Source: Candidatus Sphingomonas phytovorans
GTDB taxonomy: Bacteria > Pseudomonadota > Alphaproteobacteria > Sphingomonadales > Sphingomonadaceae
NCBI GenBank assembly: GCA_029202385.1
Contig: CP119314.1
Span: 4,577,001-4,641,000 of the forward strand
Length of the DNA stretch: 64,000 nt
Direction: 5' to 3'
Below, in pieces: positions 34,097 to 44,026 of the stretch. A program made the translations under genes and the position numbers. Positions within the stretch are counted from its first letter, which is position 1, and each line of letters begins with the position of its first letter. The notes beneath the pieces are model-generated. The model searched no databases. It was not told the origin of the DNA and worked only from the letters and a program-made list of their open reading frames with translations.

Positions 34097-34552
34097 TTAA
34101 CTCCGAACATCCTTCGCGATCGCATCGAGCAACCCGTTCACGAACCCCGCCTCGCGCTTGTCGAAAAAGGCATGCGCCACATCGACATATTCAGTGATGA
34201 CCGTTGCCACCGGCACGTCCATCCGCGCCAGCAGTTCATAGGTCCCGGCACGCAGGATCGCGCGCATCGACCGGTCGAGCCGCTCGAGCGCCCAGCCCTT
34301 GGCCAGCTTGCCGGAAATCGCCGAGTCGATCTCGCTCTGGCGCGCGACCGTGCCCTTCACGAGATCGTCGAAGAAATCGACCTCGGCCTCGGCATATTCG
34401 GCGTCCTCGATCGTCGCGCCCAGCCGATGCTGGTGGAATTCGTGGAGCAGTGCCGCGACCGCGGTGCCCTCCATCTCGTGCTGGTAGAGTGCCTGGGTCG
34501 CGGCAAGCCTGGCGGCGGCGCGCGCCGTGGAACGGGCTGAGGTTCGGCTCAT
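34097..34552 (-). CDS. nusB: Transcription antitermination factor NusB
   Basis: A 151-aa all-helical protein. The ATG overlaps the hisD stop (ATGA). Text such as ARLAATQALYQHEMEG, SAISGKLAKGWALERLDRSMRAILRAGTYEL and EYVDVAHAFFDKREAGFVNGLLD is standard. NusB with NusE binds boxA of rRNA transcripts. Coupling to hisD is a local arrangement rather than a functional one. Confidence 0.95.
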   Translation of the reverse strand: MSRTSARSTARAAARLAATQALYQHEMEGTAVAALLHEFHQHRLGATIEDAEYAEAEVDFFDDLVKGTVARQSEIDSAISGKLAKGWALERLDRSMRAILRAGTYELLARMDVPVATVITEYVDVAHAFFDKREAGFVNGLLDAIAKDVRS

Positions 34553-35859
34553 AATGTCAATTCCGTCTGGTCGCCCGCGAGGCGGAGCGCCACTGATTTC
34601 GCATGGGCAGGGAGCCCTTCCGCCTCGGCCAGCGCCACGGCCGCCGGGCCGATGGCGCTCAGCGCAGCGGCGTCGAGCTGGAGGAAGCTGGTGCGCTTCA
34701 TGAAGTCGAGCACCGACAGGCCGGAGGCGAAGCGCGCGCGCCTGCCGGTCGGGAGGACATGGTTGGGACCGGCGACATAATCGCCGATCGCCTCGGGCGT
34801 ATGACGGCCCATGAACACCGATCCGGCATGGCGGACCCGGTCGAACAGCGTCTGAGGATCGTTGCACGCAAGCTCGAGATGTTCGGGCGCCAGCCGGTCG
34901 ACAAGGGGGATCGCCTCGAACAGGTCGGCGGTGACGATGATCGCGCCGTTCGCATCCCAGCTCTCGCGCGTCACCTTCGCCGTTGAAAGCTGGGCGATCT
35001 GCGCGTCCACGGCCTCCGCGACGGCGTTGCCGAAATCGGCATCGTCAGTGAACAGGATCGACTGGCTGGTCGGGTCATGCTCGGCCTGGCTCAGCAGGTC
35101 GGCGGCGATCCAGTCGGGGTCGTTCCTGCCGTCGGCGACCACCACGATCTCGCTCGGCCCGGCCACCATGTCGATGCCGACCACGCCGTAGAGCTGGCGC
35201 TTTGCCTCGGCGACCCAGGCATTGCCGGGGCCGGTGATGACATCGACCGGCGCGACGCGCCCGGTGCCATAGGCAAGCGCGGCGATCGCCTGCGCGCCGC
35301 CGATCCGCCAGATCTCGTCCACGCCGGCGATATGCGCGGCGGCCAGCACCAGCGGGTTGATCTCGCCGTCGGGGGTCGGCGTCACCATCACCAGTCGTTC
35401 GACCCCGGCGACCTTGGCCGGGATCGCGTTCATCAGCACCGAAGAGGGATAGGCCGCCCGGCCACCCGGGATATAGATGCCGGCGTTCTGGATCGCATTC
35501 CACCGTGCGCCGAGCCTGACGCCGGCCGAGTCGGTCGTGTCGCTGTCCTCGGGCTTTTGTTTGAGGTGATAGATGGCGATGCGTTCGGCCGCGAGTTCCA
35601 GCGCGGCGCGCAGATCGGGATCAAGCCCGTCGAGCGCCACGAGCCAGTCGGCCTTGTCGATCCGCCAGCCGGTCTCGTCGAGATCGTGCCGGTCGAACTT
35701 CTTGGTGAAGGCGTGAAGCGCAGCGTCGCCCTCGTCCCGCACGCTGGCGACGATGGCACGCACATCGCGCGCCACATCGGCATCGGCTTCGCGCCGCGCA
35801 TTGACGAGCGCAGCGAAATCCCGCTCGAAATCGGGGGCGGAAGTGGAAAGGCGTATCAT
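34549..35859 (-). CDS. hisD: Histidinol dehydrogenase
   Basis: A 436-aa enzyme for the last two steps of histidine synthesis. Motifs: [46 protein letters not shown] and the catalytic region LAPEHLELA with His. It lies behind hisG with a repeat element in the gap, and overlaps nusB by four bases. Confidence 0.96.
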   Translation of the reverse strand: MIRLSTSAPDFERDFAALVNARREADADVARDVRAIVASVRDEGDAALHAFTKKFDRHDLDETGWRIDKADWLVALDGLDPDLRAALELAAERIAIYHLKQKPEDSDTTDSAGVRLGARWNAIQNAGIYIPGGRAAYPSSVLMNAIPAKVAGVERLVMVTPTPDGEINPLVLAAAHIAGVDEIWRIGGAQAIAALAYGTGRVAPVDVITGPGNAWVAEAKRQLYGVVGIDMVAGPSEIVVVADGRNDPDWIAADLLSQAEHDPTSQSILFTDDADFGNAVAEAVDAQIAQLSTAKVTRESWDANGAIIVTADLFEAIPLVDRLAPEHLELACNDPQTLFDRVRHAGSVFMGRHTPEAIGDYVAGPNHVLPTGRRARFASGLSVLDFMKRTSFLQLDAAALSAIGPAAVALAEAEGLPAHAKSVALRLAGDQTELTL

Positions 35860-35866
35860 CTAAAAG

Positions 35867-35971
35867 CCCCTCCCCTTCAGGGGACGGGTTGGGGTGGGGG
35901 ACGCCGCCGACCAGTGACGATGGCATTTGCGGGAATGCCCCACCCCCGGCCCCTCCCCTGAAGGGGAGGGG
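35867..35971. repeat. Dispersed inverted-repeat element, family 2, copy 2 (hisG-hisD gap)
   Basis: Same plan as 33968-34072: end hairpins of the CCCCTCCCCTTCAGGGG type and a middle block sharing GGTGGGGGACGCCGCC. It ends eight bases before the hisD ATG, just as copy 1 does before thiL. Confidence 0.85.
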
Positions 35972-35983
35972 AGACAAGAACGC

Positions 35984-36646
35984 TCAACCAGCATCGCGCA
36001 TCTCCACGGCCCGACGGAATGCATCCACCAGCGGCACCACCTCGGCCCGGGTCTTGAACGCAGCCCGGTTGACGATCAGCCGCGACGTGACCTCGGCGAT
36101 CACCTCGACCTCGACCAGGCCATTCTCCTTCAGCGTCTTGCCCGACGACACCAGGTCGACGATCCGCGGCGCCAGCCCCAGCGTCGGCGCCAGTTCCATC
36201 GCGCCGTTGAGCTTGACGCACTCGGCCTGAACGCCGCGCGCCTCGAAATGCTGGCGCGTGACATGCGGATATTTGGTCGCGATCCGCACATGGCTCCAGC
36301 CGCGCGGATCGTCGCCCGCCGCCATGTCGGCTGGTTCGGCGACCGACAGCCGGCAATGGCCGATACCCAGGTCGACAGGGGCGTAGAGTTCCGAATAGTC
36401 GAACTCGGCCAGCACGTCGGAGCCCACGATACCCAGTTGCGCGGCCCCATGCGCGACGAAGGTCGCCACGTCGAACGCGCGCACCCGGATCAGGTCGATG
36501 CCGGGGTTGCTGGTGGAGAAGCGCAGCGCGCGGCTGTCCTCGTCGGCGAAGGCCGCCTCGGGCGAGATTCCGGCACGCTCGAGCAGCGGCACGGCCTCGG
36601 TAAGGATGCGCCCTTTGGGGACGGCGATGATGATCGGATCGGCCAT
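35984..36646 (-). CDS. hisG: ATP phosphoribosyltransferase, short form
   Basis: A 220-aa enzyme for the first committed step of histidine synthesis. ATG at 36646 starts [14 protein letters not shown]. Other marks: [30 protein letters not shown], and the phosphoribosyl-binding [22 protein letters not shown]. The length lacks the C-terminal regulatory domain, so it needs HisZ, which is not in this window. Confidence 0.94.
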   Translation of the reverse strand: MADPIIIAVPKGRILTEAVPLLERAGISPEAAFADEDSRALRFSTSNPGIDLIRVRAFDVATFVAHGAAQLGIVGSDVLAEFDYSELYAPVDLGIGHCRLSVAEPADMAAGDDPRGWSHVRIATKYPHVTRQHFEARGVQAECVKLNGAMELAPTLGLAPRIVDLVSSGKTLKENGLVEVEVIAEVTSRLIVNRAAFKTRAEVVPLVDAFRRAVEMRDAG

Positions 36647-36707
36647 GAGTGAGCGGGGCTTTACTTGCGGCCCCTCGCGGGCGCAACAGACGCGGCAAGG
36701 AGGCCCT

Positions 36708-37760
36708 ATGACCGAGCAGAATGTCCGCGGCGCGTTCCTGATCCAGGAACATTTCTGTACCGTGATGGGCGCGCCGATCACTGCGCGAATCTGCGCCGCT
36801 CTCTCCCTGTGCCTGAATCGCGATACCCGAACCGGCGCCCGCGTACTCGACTGGCCGGGCGAGCCGACCACAGACGCGCTGCCGCTCCGGCTGGTCGGCG
36901 GGCTTCACGCGCTCGATCTGCAGGGCAGGGATCCTGCCCTGTCGCGAGTGTTCGCCGGCACGATAACCGAGTCGGAAGCAGTGCGGCAGGTTCTCGCCGA
37001 CACCTTCGTGGCGCATGACGACGCGATCTATCCTTGGCTCGACGGCCCGCCCCAGACCAACGAGGCGGGCCGTTCGGCTGCGCTGATGACCGGCCTGATC
37101 GAGGTCGCGCGTCGCCATGGCCCGAGGCTTGAACTGCTGGAGATCGGGTCAAGCGCCGGGCTCAACCTGCTGATCGACCGTTTCCGCTTCGATCTGGGCG
37201 GGGTGATGTTCGGCCCGGCCGACTCGACCGTCACGATCAGGCCGGAATGGCGCGGGGCGCCGCCACCTGATGTCCCGCTCGACATCGTCTCGGTTCGCGG
37301 GGTCGAGATCCAGCCGATCGACGTAAGCGATCCGGCCGCCGCCGATCGGCTCCGGGCCTATATATGGGCTGACAATCCCGACCGGCTCGAACGCCTGACC
37401 CGCGCCATCACGATGATCGCCGAAAGACCGGTCGATATCGTGCAGGGCGATGCGGCCGACTGGGTCGAGGCCCGCCTCGCCGAACCCCAGCCGGCCGGCG
37501 AGACACGCGTGCTGATGCATTCGGTGGTCTGGCAATATCTCGGGGAGGAGCGTCAGGCGCGGATCGAGGCGGCAATGGCCGCCGCGGCGGCGCAGGCGAC
37601 GGCGGAGCGCCCGCTGGCCTGGGTCCGCATGGAACCCAACCGGGTCGCGGCAAAGCAGCAGGTCTGGGTCCAGAGCTGGCCGAATCACGCCGAGCCGATG
37701 ATCCTCGCCGACGTCCAGGCCCATGGCGCATGGGTGGAACCGGTCTCGGAACTGACCTGA
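36708..37760 (+). CDS. DUF2332-family protein
   Basis: A 350-aa protein. ATG at 36708 is preceded by AAGGAGG. It contains [19 protein letters not shown], a glycine-rich turn like methyltransferase motif I, and the late block [17 protein letters not shown], both typical of DUF2332. The fold is probably Rossmann-like, but activity is unknown. It is divergent from hisG. Confidence 0.85.
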   Translation: MTEQNVRGAFLIQEHFCTVMGAPITARICAALSLCLNRDTRTGARVLDWPGEPTTDALPLRLVGGLHALDLQGRDPALSRVFAGTITESEAVRQVLADTFVAHDDAIYPWLDGPPQTNEAGRSAALMTGLIEVARRHGPRLELLEIGSSAGLNLLIDRFRFDLGGVMFGPADSTVTIRPEWRGAPPPDVPLDIVSVRGVEIQPIDVSDPAAADRLRAYIWADNPDRLERLTRAITMIAERPVDIVQGDAADWVEARLAEPQPAGETRVLMHSVVWQYLGEERQARIEAAMAAAAAQATAERPLAWVRMEPNRVAAKQQVWVQSWPNHAEPMILADVQAHGAWVEPVSELT

Positions 37761-37791
37761 ATCCTTCCCCGGGAGGAGAAGAATTGAAGGA

Positions 37792-38673
37792 TTAACCCAG
37801 CCAGTCGCGAATCGCGTCAGTCACTGCGTCGGGCGCTTCCCATGGCACGAAATGCCCGGCATCGACTTTCACCAGCGTCATGTCGGGCACCAGCGTCTCG
37901 AGCCCCTCGAGCTGGCTCGGCAGCAATGCCTTGTCCTGCACGCCCCAGATCACCAGCGTCGGCTGCCTGATCGGCGGGAAGGGCGCGCTCAGGAATGCCG
38001 GGCGTTCGGCGTCCTCGCCGATCTCGGGCACGATGATCGCGCTGGCGCGGTACCAGTTGAGCATCGCTGTCATCGCGCCCGGCTGACCCCATTGGTCGAG
38101 ATAGGTCGGTTTCTCCGCCGCGACGTTTTCGAAATCGGTATGGCGCATGAAGCTGCCGTCAAAGAATGCCGACAGGCCGATCGCGTCGATATGCTTCTCG
38201 AAATCCGGGTTGCGGAAGGCGCGGATATACTGGCTCGCCTCGCGCTGCGCGGGATCGTCGAACATTGACCGCTGGAAGACGAACGGATGCGGCGCGTTGA
38301 CGATGATCAGCTTCGCGACCCGGTCGGGCCGGGTCAGCGCTGCCATCCACGCGATCGCGCCGCCCCAGTCATGGCCGACCAGCGTGAAGGTCCCGACGCC
38401 GAAATGATCGGCGAGCGCGATCAGGTCGCCGACCATCTTGTCGGGCGTATAGTCGCTGACCGCTTCCGGCTTTGACGACCGCGCGAAACCGCGCTGGTCG
38501 GGCGCGAGCACGAAATGGGTCTTCGCCAGCTCGGGGATCTGGTGCCGCCAGGTGCGATGCGATTCCGGAAAGCCGTGGAGCAGGATGATCGCGGGATTCG
38601 CCGGGTCGCCCGCGACGGCGACGTCCAGGGCGACGCCGGTTGGAAGGTCGATGCGCTGCAGATCGAAGGCCAT
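37792..38673 (-). CDS. Alpha/beta hydrolase, epoxide hydrolase / haloacid dehalogenase type
   Basis: A 293-aa enzyme. ATG at 38673 starts MAFDLQRIDLP. Oxyanion motif HGFPESHRTW, nucleophile Asp in VGHDWGGAIAW, acid Asp in IWGVQDKALL and His in VDAGHFVPWEAP form an Asp-Asp-His triad, as in soluble epoxide hydrolases and fluoroacetate dehalogenases. A cap domain covers about residues 130-215. The substrate cannot be told. Confidence 0.9.
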   Translation of the reverse strand: MAFDLQRIDLPTGVALDVAVAGDPANPAIILLHGFPESHRTWRHQIPELAKTHFVLAPDQRGFARSSKPEAVSDYTPDKMVGDLIALADHFGVGTFTLVGHDWGGAIAWMAALTRPDRVAKLIIVNAPHPFVFQRSMFDDPAQREASQYIRAFRNPDFEKHIDAIGLSAFFDGSFMRHTDFENVAAEKPTYLDQWGQPGAMTAMLNWYRASAIIVPEIGEDAERPAFLSAPFPPIRQPTLVIWGVQDKALLPSQLEGLETLVPDMTLVKVDAGHFVPWEAPDAVTDAIRDWLG

Positions 38674-38680
38674 TTTTACT

Positions 38681-38787
38681 CCCCTCCCGCTTGCGGGAGG
38701 GGCCGGGGGTGGGCTCCCGGCTTCCACAAACGGCTCATTGCTGGTGAGTGCGAGCCCACCCCTAAACCCTCCCGCAAGCGGGAGGGG
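38681..38787. repeat. Dispersed inverted-repeat element, variant of family 2
   Basis: End hairpins CCCTCCCGC-TTGC-type and CCCTCCCGCAAGCGGG enclose a 60-bp middle part unlike copies 1 and 2. It ends eight bases before the hydrolase ATG, the same spacing as the other two elements. Confidence 0.8.
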
Positions 38788-38794
38788 AACAGAA

Positions 38795-39694
38795 TCACGG
38801 ATAGCTCACGGTCTTCGGAATCGCCGGGATCGGGATGAACTCCTTGTCGTCCCCGGGCACCTTGGGGAATCGGCCTGCCTGCCAGTCGTCCTTGGCCTGG
38901 TTGATCCGTTCGCGGCTCGACGAGACGAAATTCCACCACACATGGCGCGGGGTCGCAAAGGCATCGCCGCCGCACAGCATCACCCGCCCGCCGTCGCGCG
39001 ATTTCAGCGAAGTTGCCACGCCGGGCTTCAGCACATAGAGAGTCATCGGCTCCAGCGGCACGCCATCGAGGCTCGCCTCGCCCAGCGCGAGATACACCGC
39101 GCGCTCGTCCGCATCGGCGTCGACCGGCACCTCGCCGCCCGGGTCGAGCACGATGTCGGCATAGATCGTCCCGGCATAGGTGGTGGTCGGCGCGGTCGAG
39201 CCCCACAGGCTGCCCATGATGATCCGCGCGCGCGCGTTCGGCGTCTCGATCACCGGCAGGTCGGCCTTCGCGACATGCTCGAACGCCGGGTCCATCTCCT
39301 CGTTCGCCTCGGGCAGCGCGATCCAGGTCTGGATGCCCGACAGGTCCGGTCCCTGGGCTCGCTCGCTGGCGGGCGAGCGCTCCGAATGGACGATGCCGCG
39401 CCCGGCGGTCATCAGGTTCACCGCGCCCGGCTCGATCGTCGCGAAGGTGCCGATCGAGTCGCGATGGTCGATCGCCCCGCCGAACAGATAGGTCACGGTG
39501 GCGAGGTTGATGTGCGGATGCGGCCGCACGTCGATGCCGGTGCCGACCTCGAGATGCGCCGGCCCCATCTGGTCGAAGAACAGGAACGGGCCGACCATCG
39601 TGCGCGGTTTCGACGGCAGGGTGCGATGCACCTTGAAGCCGCCCAGGTCGTGAGTCGTCGGCTGGATGGTGTGCAGGACGAAATCGTCGATCAT
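38795..39694 (-). CDS. Pirin family protein
   Basis: A 299-aa bicupin. Metal ligands in VRPHPHINLATVTYLF and GRGIVHSE match pirins with quercetinase-like sites. The C-terminal cupin carries AVYLALGEASLDG. Pirins act as redox-sensitive proteins or quercetin dioxygenases. Its ATG overlaps the NUDIX stop (ATGA), in an operon GST-NUDIX-pirin. Confidence 0.9.
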   Translation of the reverse strand: MIDDFVLHTIQPTTHDLGGFKVHRTLPSKPRTMVGPFLFFDQMGPAHLEVGTGIDVRPHPHINLATVTYLFGGAIDHRDSIGTFATIEPGAVNLMTAGRGIVHSERSPASERAQGPDLSGIQTWIALPEANEEMDPAFEHVAKADLPVIETPNARARIIMGSLWGSTAPTTTYAGTIYADIVLDPGGEVPVDADADERAVYLALGEASLDGVPLEPMTLYVLKPGVATSLKSRDGGRVMLCGGDAFATPRHVWWNFVSSSRERINQAKDDWQAGRFPKVPGDDKEFIPIPAIPKTVSYP

Positions 39695-40137
39695 GGTTCG
39701 GCTCCGTTCAGGCCCGACAGGATCTCGGCGAGGTCCTCGGGGTAGATCAGCTCATGGTGCGCGGCGATGGCGTCGCGGTCAAACCATTGCCAGTGCTGCA
39801 TCACCCGCCGCTCCAGTTCGGTGTGGCGCGAGGTATCGATCCCGTCGGCATCGGTGCGGATCAGGAAATAGCGCTCGTCGGCCAGCACCGGCACGCCTTC
39901 CAGCGTGACGAACTCGACGACTCGCCTGAAGAGCTCGGGCCCGGGATCGGCATGGATGCCGGTCTCCTCGATCAGCTCGCGCCGTGCCGCTTCCTCATAG
40001 CTCTCGCCCGGATCGACGGCGCCGCCCGGTGTCGCCCAGAAGGGCGGGCGATCGGCGGCGTCGAAGCGGAACAGCAGCACGCGCCCCACCGGATCCATAA
40101 GCAGGATTCGCGCCGCCGGGCGTTCGGCCAGGCTCAC
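39691..40137 (-). CDS. NUDIX hydrolase
   Basis: A 148-aa enzyme. I chose GTG at 40137, which overlaps the GST stop (GTGA). The NUDIX box reads GGAVDPGESYEEAARRELIE followed by ETGI, with all conserved Glu residues. It would hydrolyse a nucleoside-diphosphate derivative. Coupling on both sides shows that it is translated with GST and pirin. Confidence 0.9.
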   Translation of the reverse strand: MSLAERPAARILLMDPVGRVLLFRFDAADRPPFWATPGGAVDPGESYEEAARRELIEETGIHADPGPELFRRVVEFVTLEGVPVLADERYFLIRTDADGIDTSRHTELERRVMQHWQWFDRDAIAAHHELIYPEDLAEILSGLNGAEP

Positions 40138-40832
40138 GCCGCGTCGAGCTCGGGATAGTGGCGGAAGATGCCGTCCTGGTTGAACGGGATGCGCCGGTCG
40201 CTCGCCAGATAGGCGCCAATGCCCGGCAGCGCGGCGACGCGGTTGTGGAGCGCGATCAGCGCGGGATAATCGCTCTCGATCGCCGCCATGCGTTTCGGGA
40301 ACATGTAGCGCAGCCCTTCGACGACCTGGAACAGCGAGGTGTCGGCATAGCACCACCGCTCGCCGGTCAGCCAGTCGCCTGCACGGGCGGTGGTAGCCGC
40401 CTCGAAATGGCCGAGGAACCTGGGGAGCCGCTCTTCGCGCATCGTCCCGGCCGCGCGCGCTGCCTCTGGCTTCTGGTCGCGATAATAGTCGGTCACGCTC
40501 ACCGGATGATGGACATTGTGCACCTCGGCGATGAGATCGGCGACGGTCAGCTGGATCTGGTTGGCCCAGTGCCGCTGCGCCGCCGGGACCAGGTCGTGCT
40601 TCTCGCCGAGATAGAGCAGGATGTTGGCGACCTGGGCGATCGTGCCGTCCCTCGTCTCCAGATAGGGCGGGGCGAAGGGGCCGCCGGCGCCGTGCCGCTC
40701 CATATCGGCCATCAGCGCCTTTTCGCCCGCCGCGCGCGCGCAATCCTCATAGGCGATGCCTGCGGCCTCAAGCGGCAGCCGGACGAACTCGCCGCGTCCC
40801 TGGATCGAGGGCCAGTACCAGAGCCTGTACAT
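40134..40832 (-). CDS. Glutathione S-transferase family protein
   Basis: A 232-aa protein. The thioredoxin-like N-terminus begins MYRLWYWPSIQGRGEFVRLPLE, with a Tyr/Ser-rich active-site region, and a helical C-terminal domain follows. The late SDRRIPFNQDGIFRHYPELD is typical of sigma-like GSTs. It is first of the coupled GST-NUDIX-pirin genes, 5 bp after the BolA-type gene. Confidence 0.88.
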   Translation of the reverse strand: MYRLWYWPSIQGRGEFVRLPLEAAGIAYEDCARAAGEKALMADMERHGAGGPFAPPYLETRDGTIAQVANILLYLGEKHDLVPAAQRHWANQIQLTVADLIAEVHNVHHPVSVTDYYRDQKPEAARAAGTMREERLPRFLGHFEAATTARAGDWLTGERWCYADTSLFQVVEGLRYMFPKRMAAIESDYPALIALHNRVAALPGIGAYLASDRRIPFNQDGIFRHYPELDAA

Positions 40833-40837
40833 GATGC

Positions 40838-41122
40838 TTATTCTCCCGGCGCGCGTGCCCGGATGGCCAGCGCATGGATTCGCGAGGACAACAGATCGGC
40901 GAGCGCCTGGTTCACCAGCCGCTGGCGCTGCACGCGATTCAGGCCGGAAAAGGCCGGGCTTTCGACGATGACGGTGAAGTGCGATTCGCCCGTACCGTCA
41001 TCGCCCATATGCCCGGCATGGTGATGGCTGTCGTTCACCACCTCCAGATGCGTCGGGTTGAGCGCGGCGGCGAGACGGGTTGCGATTTCGGATGCGACGG
41101 GGCCGGTGGCGAGATTGGTCAT
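40838..41122 (-). CDS. BolA-family protein
   Basis: A 94-aa protein from the ATG at 41122 (MTNLATGPVAS). The class-II KH-like fold shows LEVVNDSHHHAGHMG with His ligands, ESHFTVIVESPAFSG and QRQRLVNQALADLL. BolA proteins partner monothiol glutaredoxins in iron-sulfur traffic. It is divergent from a DnaJ-domain gene, a frequent pair in alphaproteobacteria. Confidence 0.93.
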   Translation of the reverse strand: MTNLATGPVASEIATRLAAALNPTHLEVVNDSHHHAGHMGDDGTGESHFTVIVESPAFSGLNRVQRQRLVNQALADLLSSRIHALAIRARAPGE

Positions 41123-41162
41123 GGCCCCTATATAGGCCGCTTTGTCGAATTCGGGGAGCCGC

Positions 41163-41777
41163 GTGGCGCGGGACAGGGAAAAGAAAGAACGGCCGAGCAC
41201 CCGCTTCCACGGTCGCGTGGAAGGGGCTGAGCGGGCGTGCGCCCATCCGGACTGCGCGCTTCCGGGCGAATTCCGTGCGCCTCCGGCAGACGGACCGGCG
41301 AACGACTTCGAAGGGCCGCGCCCCTATCGCTGGTTCTGCCTGGATCATGTGCGCGAATTCAACGCCGGCTATAATTTCTTCCAGGGCATGAGTGCCGACG
41401 AGATCCACGACGCGCAACGCCCCTTTGCCGGATGGGAGCGCGAGACCCGCGCCTTCGCCACCGGCGGCGCGGATCGCCCGCCGAGCTGGGCCGACTTTAC
41501 CGATCCGCTCGACGCGATCGGCGCGCGCTTCCAGCGCCGCATGGCGGAGACGGCGGCGCGCAAGGACGGACGGCCGCTGTCGGAAAGCGACCGCCGCTCG
41601 CTCAAGATACTCGGCCTGCCCCTGGACGTCGACCGCCGCGGCCTGCGCCAGCGCTATGCGGAACTCGTCCGCCGCTATCATCCGGACCGCAACGGCGGCG
41701 ACCGCAGCCACGAAAAGATCCTGCAGGAAGTGATCGCGGCCTATACCCAGCTGAAGGGGGCGCCGGCCTTCGCCTGA
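41163..41777 (+). CDS. DnaJ-domain protein
   Basis: A 204-aa protein. GTG at 41163 with GGGGAG five bases upstream is preferred over TTG at 41142. The N-terminal part is Arg-rich, with CAHPDCALPGEFRAP and a Trp/Cys region; the C-terminal J domain has the HPD motif in VRRYHPDRNGGDRSHEKILQ. It probably stimulates DnaK on specific clients. Confidence 0.9.
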   Translation: MARDREKKERPSTRFHGRVEGAERACAHPDCALPGEFRAPPADGPANDFEGPRPYRWFCLDHVREFNAGYNFFQGMSADEIHDAQRPFAGWERETRAFATGGADRPPSWADFTDPLDAIGARFQRRMAETAARKDGRPLSESDRRSLKILGLPLDVDRRGLRQRYAELVRRYHPDRNGGDRSHEKILQEVIAAYTQLKGAPAFA

Positions 41778-41901
41778 GGGCGCGACAGAGCGTCGATGCG
41801 TGCAGGATCCGGCGGGACATGCCCCAACCGGCCAAAGGCCGCGTGTCGATTCAACATAGCGCCCGCCCGTCATACCCCTCCTTCGAACCAAGGAGGCGCG
41901 C

Positions 41902-41940
41902 ATGACCGTCATTTTCTCCACTCCGCGATCGGCACTCTGA
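41902..41940 (+). other. 12-codon reading frame directly before the phage-like gene
   Basis: AAGGAGG, then ATG at 41902 and twelve codons (MTVIFSTPRSAL) before TGA, with the next ATG one base later. It may be a leader that couples translation or the 5' stump of a deleted phage gene. The rest of 41778-41901 shows no feature. Confidence 0.35.
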
Positions 41941-41941
41941 C

Positions 41942-44026
41942 ATGCCGACGGTCCCGACAGAGCAGAACCGCGTCGGCATCGCCGGCGTGACGGATGCGAA
42001 ACTCCAGCCCGGCGACTATTCCGGCGCCGGGCTGCAGGCGCTTGGCGCCGGCATGCGCGAGCTGGCGGACACCGGCCAGAAGATCGCGGTCGAGACGCAG
42101 CAGCGGCAGGGCCGCGACGACGAGCTTCAGGTGAAGAAGGCCTGGAATGCCTATGCCGAGGGCGCGCGCAGCATCCGCACCGACGCGCTGGGCAGATTCG
42201 AGGGCGACCCGCAGGGCATGCTGGACAGCATGACGCGCGATTATGGCGGGCTGCGCGACTGGATCCGCAGCGGGCTGAAGAACGATCGCCAGCGCGGCCA
42301 GTTCGATCATGTCATCGCCGAGCGGTTCGATTACGATCTCTCGGGCGCCCTGAGCAGCGCGGAACAGGCGATGCGGCGCGGCCAGAACGAGCAAGGCCTG
42401 CGGATCGAGCAGAATGCCGCCGACGATGCGGTCGATACTCCGGATAATCCCGCGCTGTTCGACAAGCATCTTCAAACCGGCGTGGACTCGATCGTTGGAC
42501 GATCGGAGGCACGCGGCGTCGATCCGTCCGAGATCGAGCGCAGCGTGACGGCCTATGTCTCGGGCGTCCGGCGACGCGTGGTGCAGGGCATGATCGACCG
42601 CGATCCGGTCGAGGCGGCCAACCGCTACCGGTCGATGCGCGACACGATGATTCCGGCCGACCGCCAGGCGGTCGATAAGGAATTGCTTGAGCCACTCGCG
42701 CGCAACTTTGGGGCGGCGGAGGTGGACAAGCGCCTGTTGCCCGAAGAGGCAGGCATCGTGCTCTCCGCCGAACGCCGCGCCGCCGTCGCGCAGGAGATCG
42801 AGGCAGGGCCTTTGAGCGAGGCGCTCAAGCGCTACGCCCTGGACGATCTCGACGACCGCGCCTCGCTGGAGGCGCGTGCCCGCAAACAGGCGGCTGACGC
42901 CGCGCGCGAAGCCGGGCTGGCGACTGCCGAGCGGCTTGGGTCGGGCTTCACCTCGATCTCGCAGATCCCGGCTGCCGTGCGTCGCGATCTCGACGAGGCT
43001 ACCGATCAGGCGCTGCGGGGCCTGGCGCTGGTCAATCTCGATCCGACCCCAGTCGTGCCGGGCGGCGCGACGTCACTGATGATGAGCATCATGGCGTCGG
43101 AGAATCCGGCTGCGTTCGCGAAGGAGGATTTGAGGCTGATACGCGGCAAAGTGGCGCCGGAGGAATATGACAGGCTGGTACGATTGCAGCAGGGCTTCAG
43201 CGGGAACCCCAATGACGACTTGGCTTCGCAACGGCGAACTTCCGGTACCATTGCCGGGCGGGGATTTGAAAAGGCCCTAATTGCACCACGAATACGAAGG
43301 GCTTCGGTCGTTGCGAATGATGAAGGGACCGCCTGGATCCAGGGTCGCACCGATCCGGATATTCCGGAGCGACTATTGTCCGCATCCGTCACTTTGGCAT
43401 CGCCTCGTCGATTTACTCAGGACAAACCAAAGTCGTTCGTTGGCGAATCGCGGACAGCCGATATCTACCTGAATCTTCTCAGCCCAGCTGAAGATGCCTC
43501 GGCTATAAAAGCGCTCAAAGAGATGGGGAGCCCCCCTGGATGGGTTCTCATCTATTCACATGGATCGAAATCGGGCACAATCTCAGACAAGTCGCGGGGT
43601 ACCGATGGCCAGGGCATGAGTGCTCACACCTTATTCCTTGACCTTCAACGCAAAGGATACAAAAAGGGAACGCCAATCATTCTGTCTAGTTGCTTCGCCG
43701 CGAATCAGCCGGAGGCCCTCGAGTTGTCAAAGCTGACGGGAGGTATTGTCTACGCAGCCAGGGCGTTTGTCACAGTGCCCAATGATGTGCATCGTCGATA
43801 TGATATGACGGTCTATTCCAAGGGATACGGCGTGGGCGAAAAGTCTGGATATGCCAGGTTCGAGAATGGCCGCGAGGTACCCTCCGATCTTCTAGGATTG
43901 GCCTATAATCCCGAAACCCGCCAATGGTTATGGCGACGTTCAGAAACGCCGGCTGGTCTCAACATTCGCGTTCCTTACCAAGACAAGAGCTTACTTACCC
44001 AGTTGCGAGAGGGGTGGCACTGGTGA
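41942..44026 (+). CDS. Phage ejection-protein-like polypeptide with C-terminal toxin-like domain
   Basis: A 694-aa protein in two parts. Residues 1 to about 425 are helical and charged, starting MPTVPTEQNRVGIAGV, and resemble internal-virion/ejection proteins of podovirus-like phages. From about 43230 on the DNA becomes clearly AT-richer and the protein changes style. The C-terminal domain has YSHGS (His540) and ILSSC (Cys584) spaced as in clan CD (caspase-like) cysteine peptidases, plus conserved-looking VYAARAF. The gene is followed with a four-base overlap by a membrane protein and then an Imm10-like gene. I read it as a polymorphic toxin carried on a phage-derived protein. The toxin activity is inferred. 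Confidence 0.7.
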   Translation: MPTVPTEQNRVGIAGVTDAKLQPGDYSGAGLQALGAGMRELADTGQKIAVETQQRQGRDDELQVKKAWNAYAEGARSIRTDALGRFEGDPQGMLDSMTRDYGGLRDWIRSGLKNDRQRGQFDHVIAERFDYDLSGALSSAEQAMRRGQNEQGLRIEQNAADDAVDTPDNPALFDKHLQTGVDSIVGRSEARGVDPSEIERSVTAYVSGVRRRVVQGMIDRDPVEAANRYRSMRDTMIPADRQAVDKELLEPLARNFGAAEVDKRLLPEEAGIVLSAERRAAVAQEIEAGPLSEALKRYALDDLDDRASLEARARKQAADAAREAGLATAERLGSGFTSISQIPAAVRRDLDEATDQALRGLALVNLDPTPVVPGGATSLMMSIMASENPAAFAKEDLRLIRGKVAPEEYDRLVRLQQGFSGNPNDDLASQRRTSGTIAGRGFEKALIAPRIRRASVVANDEGTAWIQGRTDPDIPERLLSASVTLASPRRFTQDKPKSFVGESRTADIYLNLLSPAEDASAIKALKEMGSPPGWVLIYSHGSKSGTISDKSRGTDGQGMSAHTLFLDLQRKGYKKGTPIILSSCFAANQPEALELSKLTGGIVYAARAFVTVPNDVHRRYDMTVYSKGYGVGEKSGYARFENGREVPSDLLGLAYNPETRQWLWRRSETPAGLNIRVPYQDKSLLTQLREGWHW

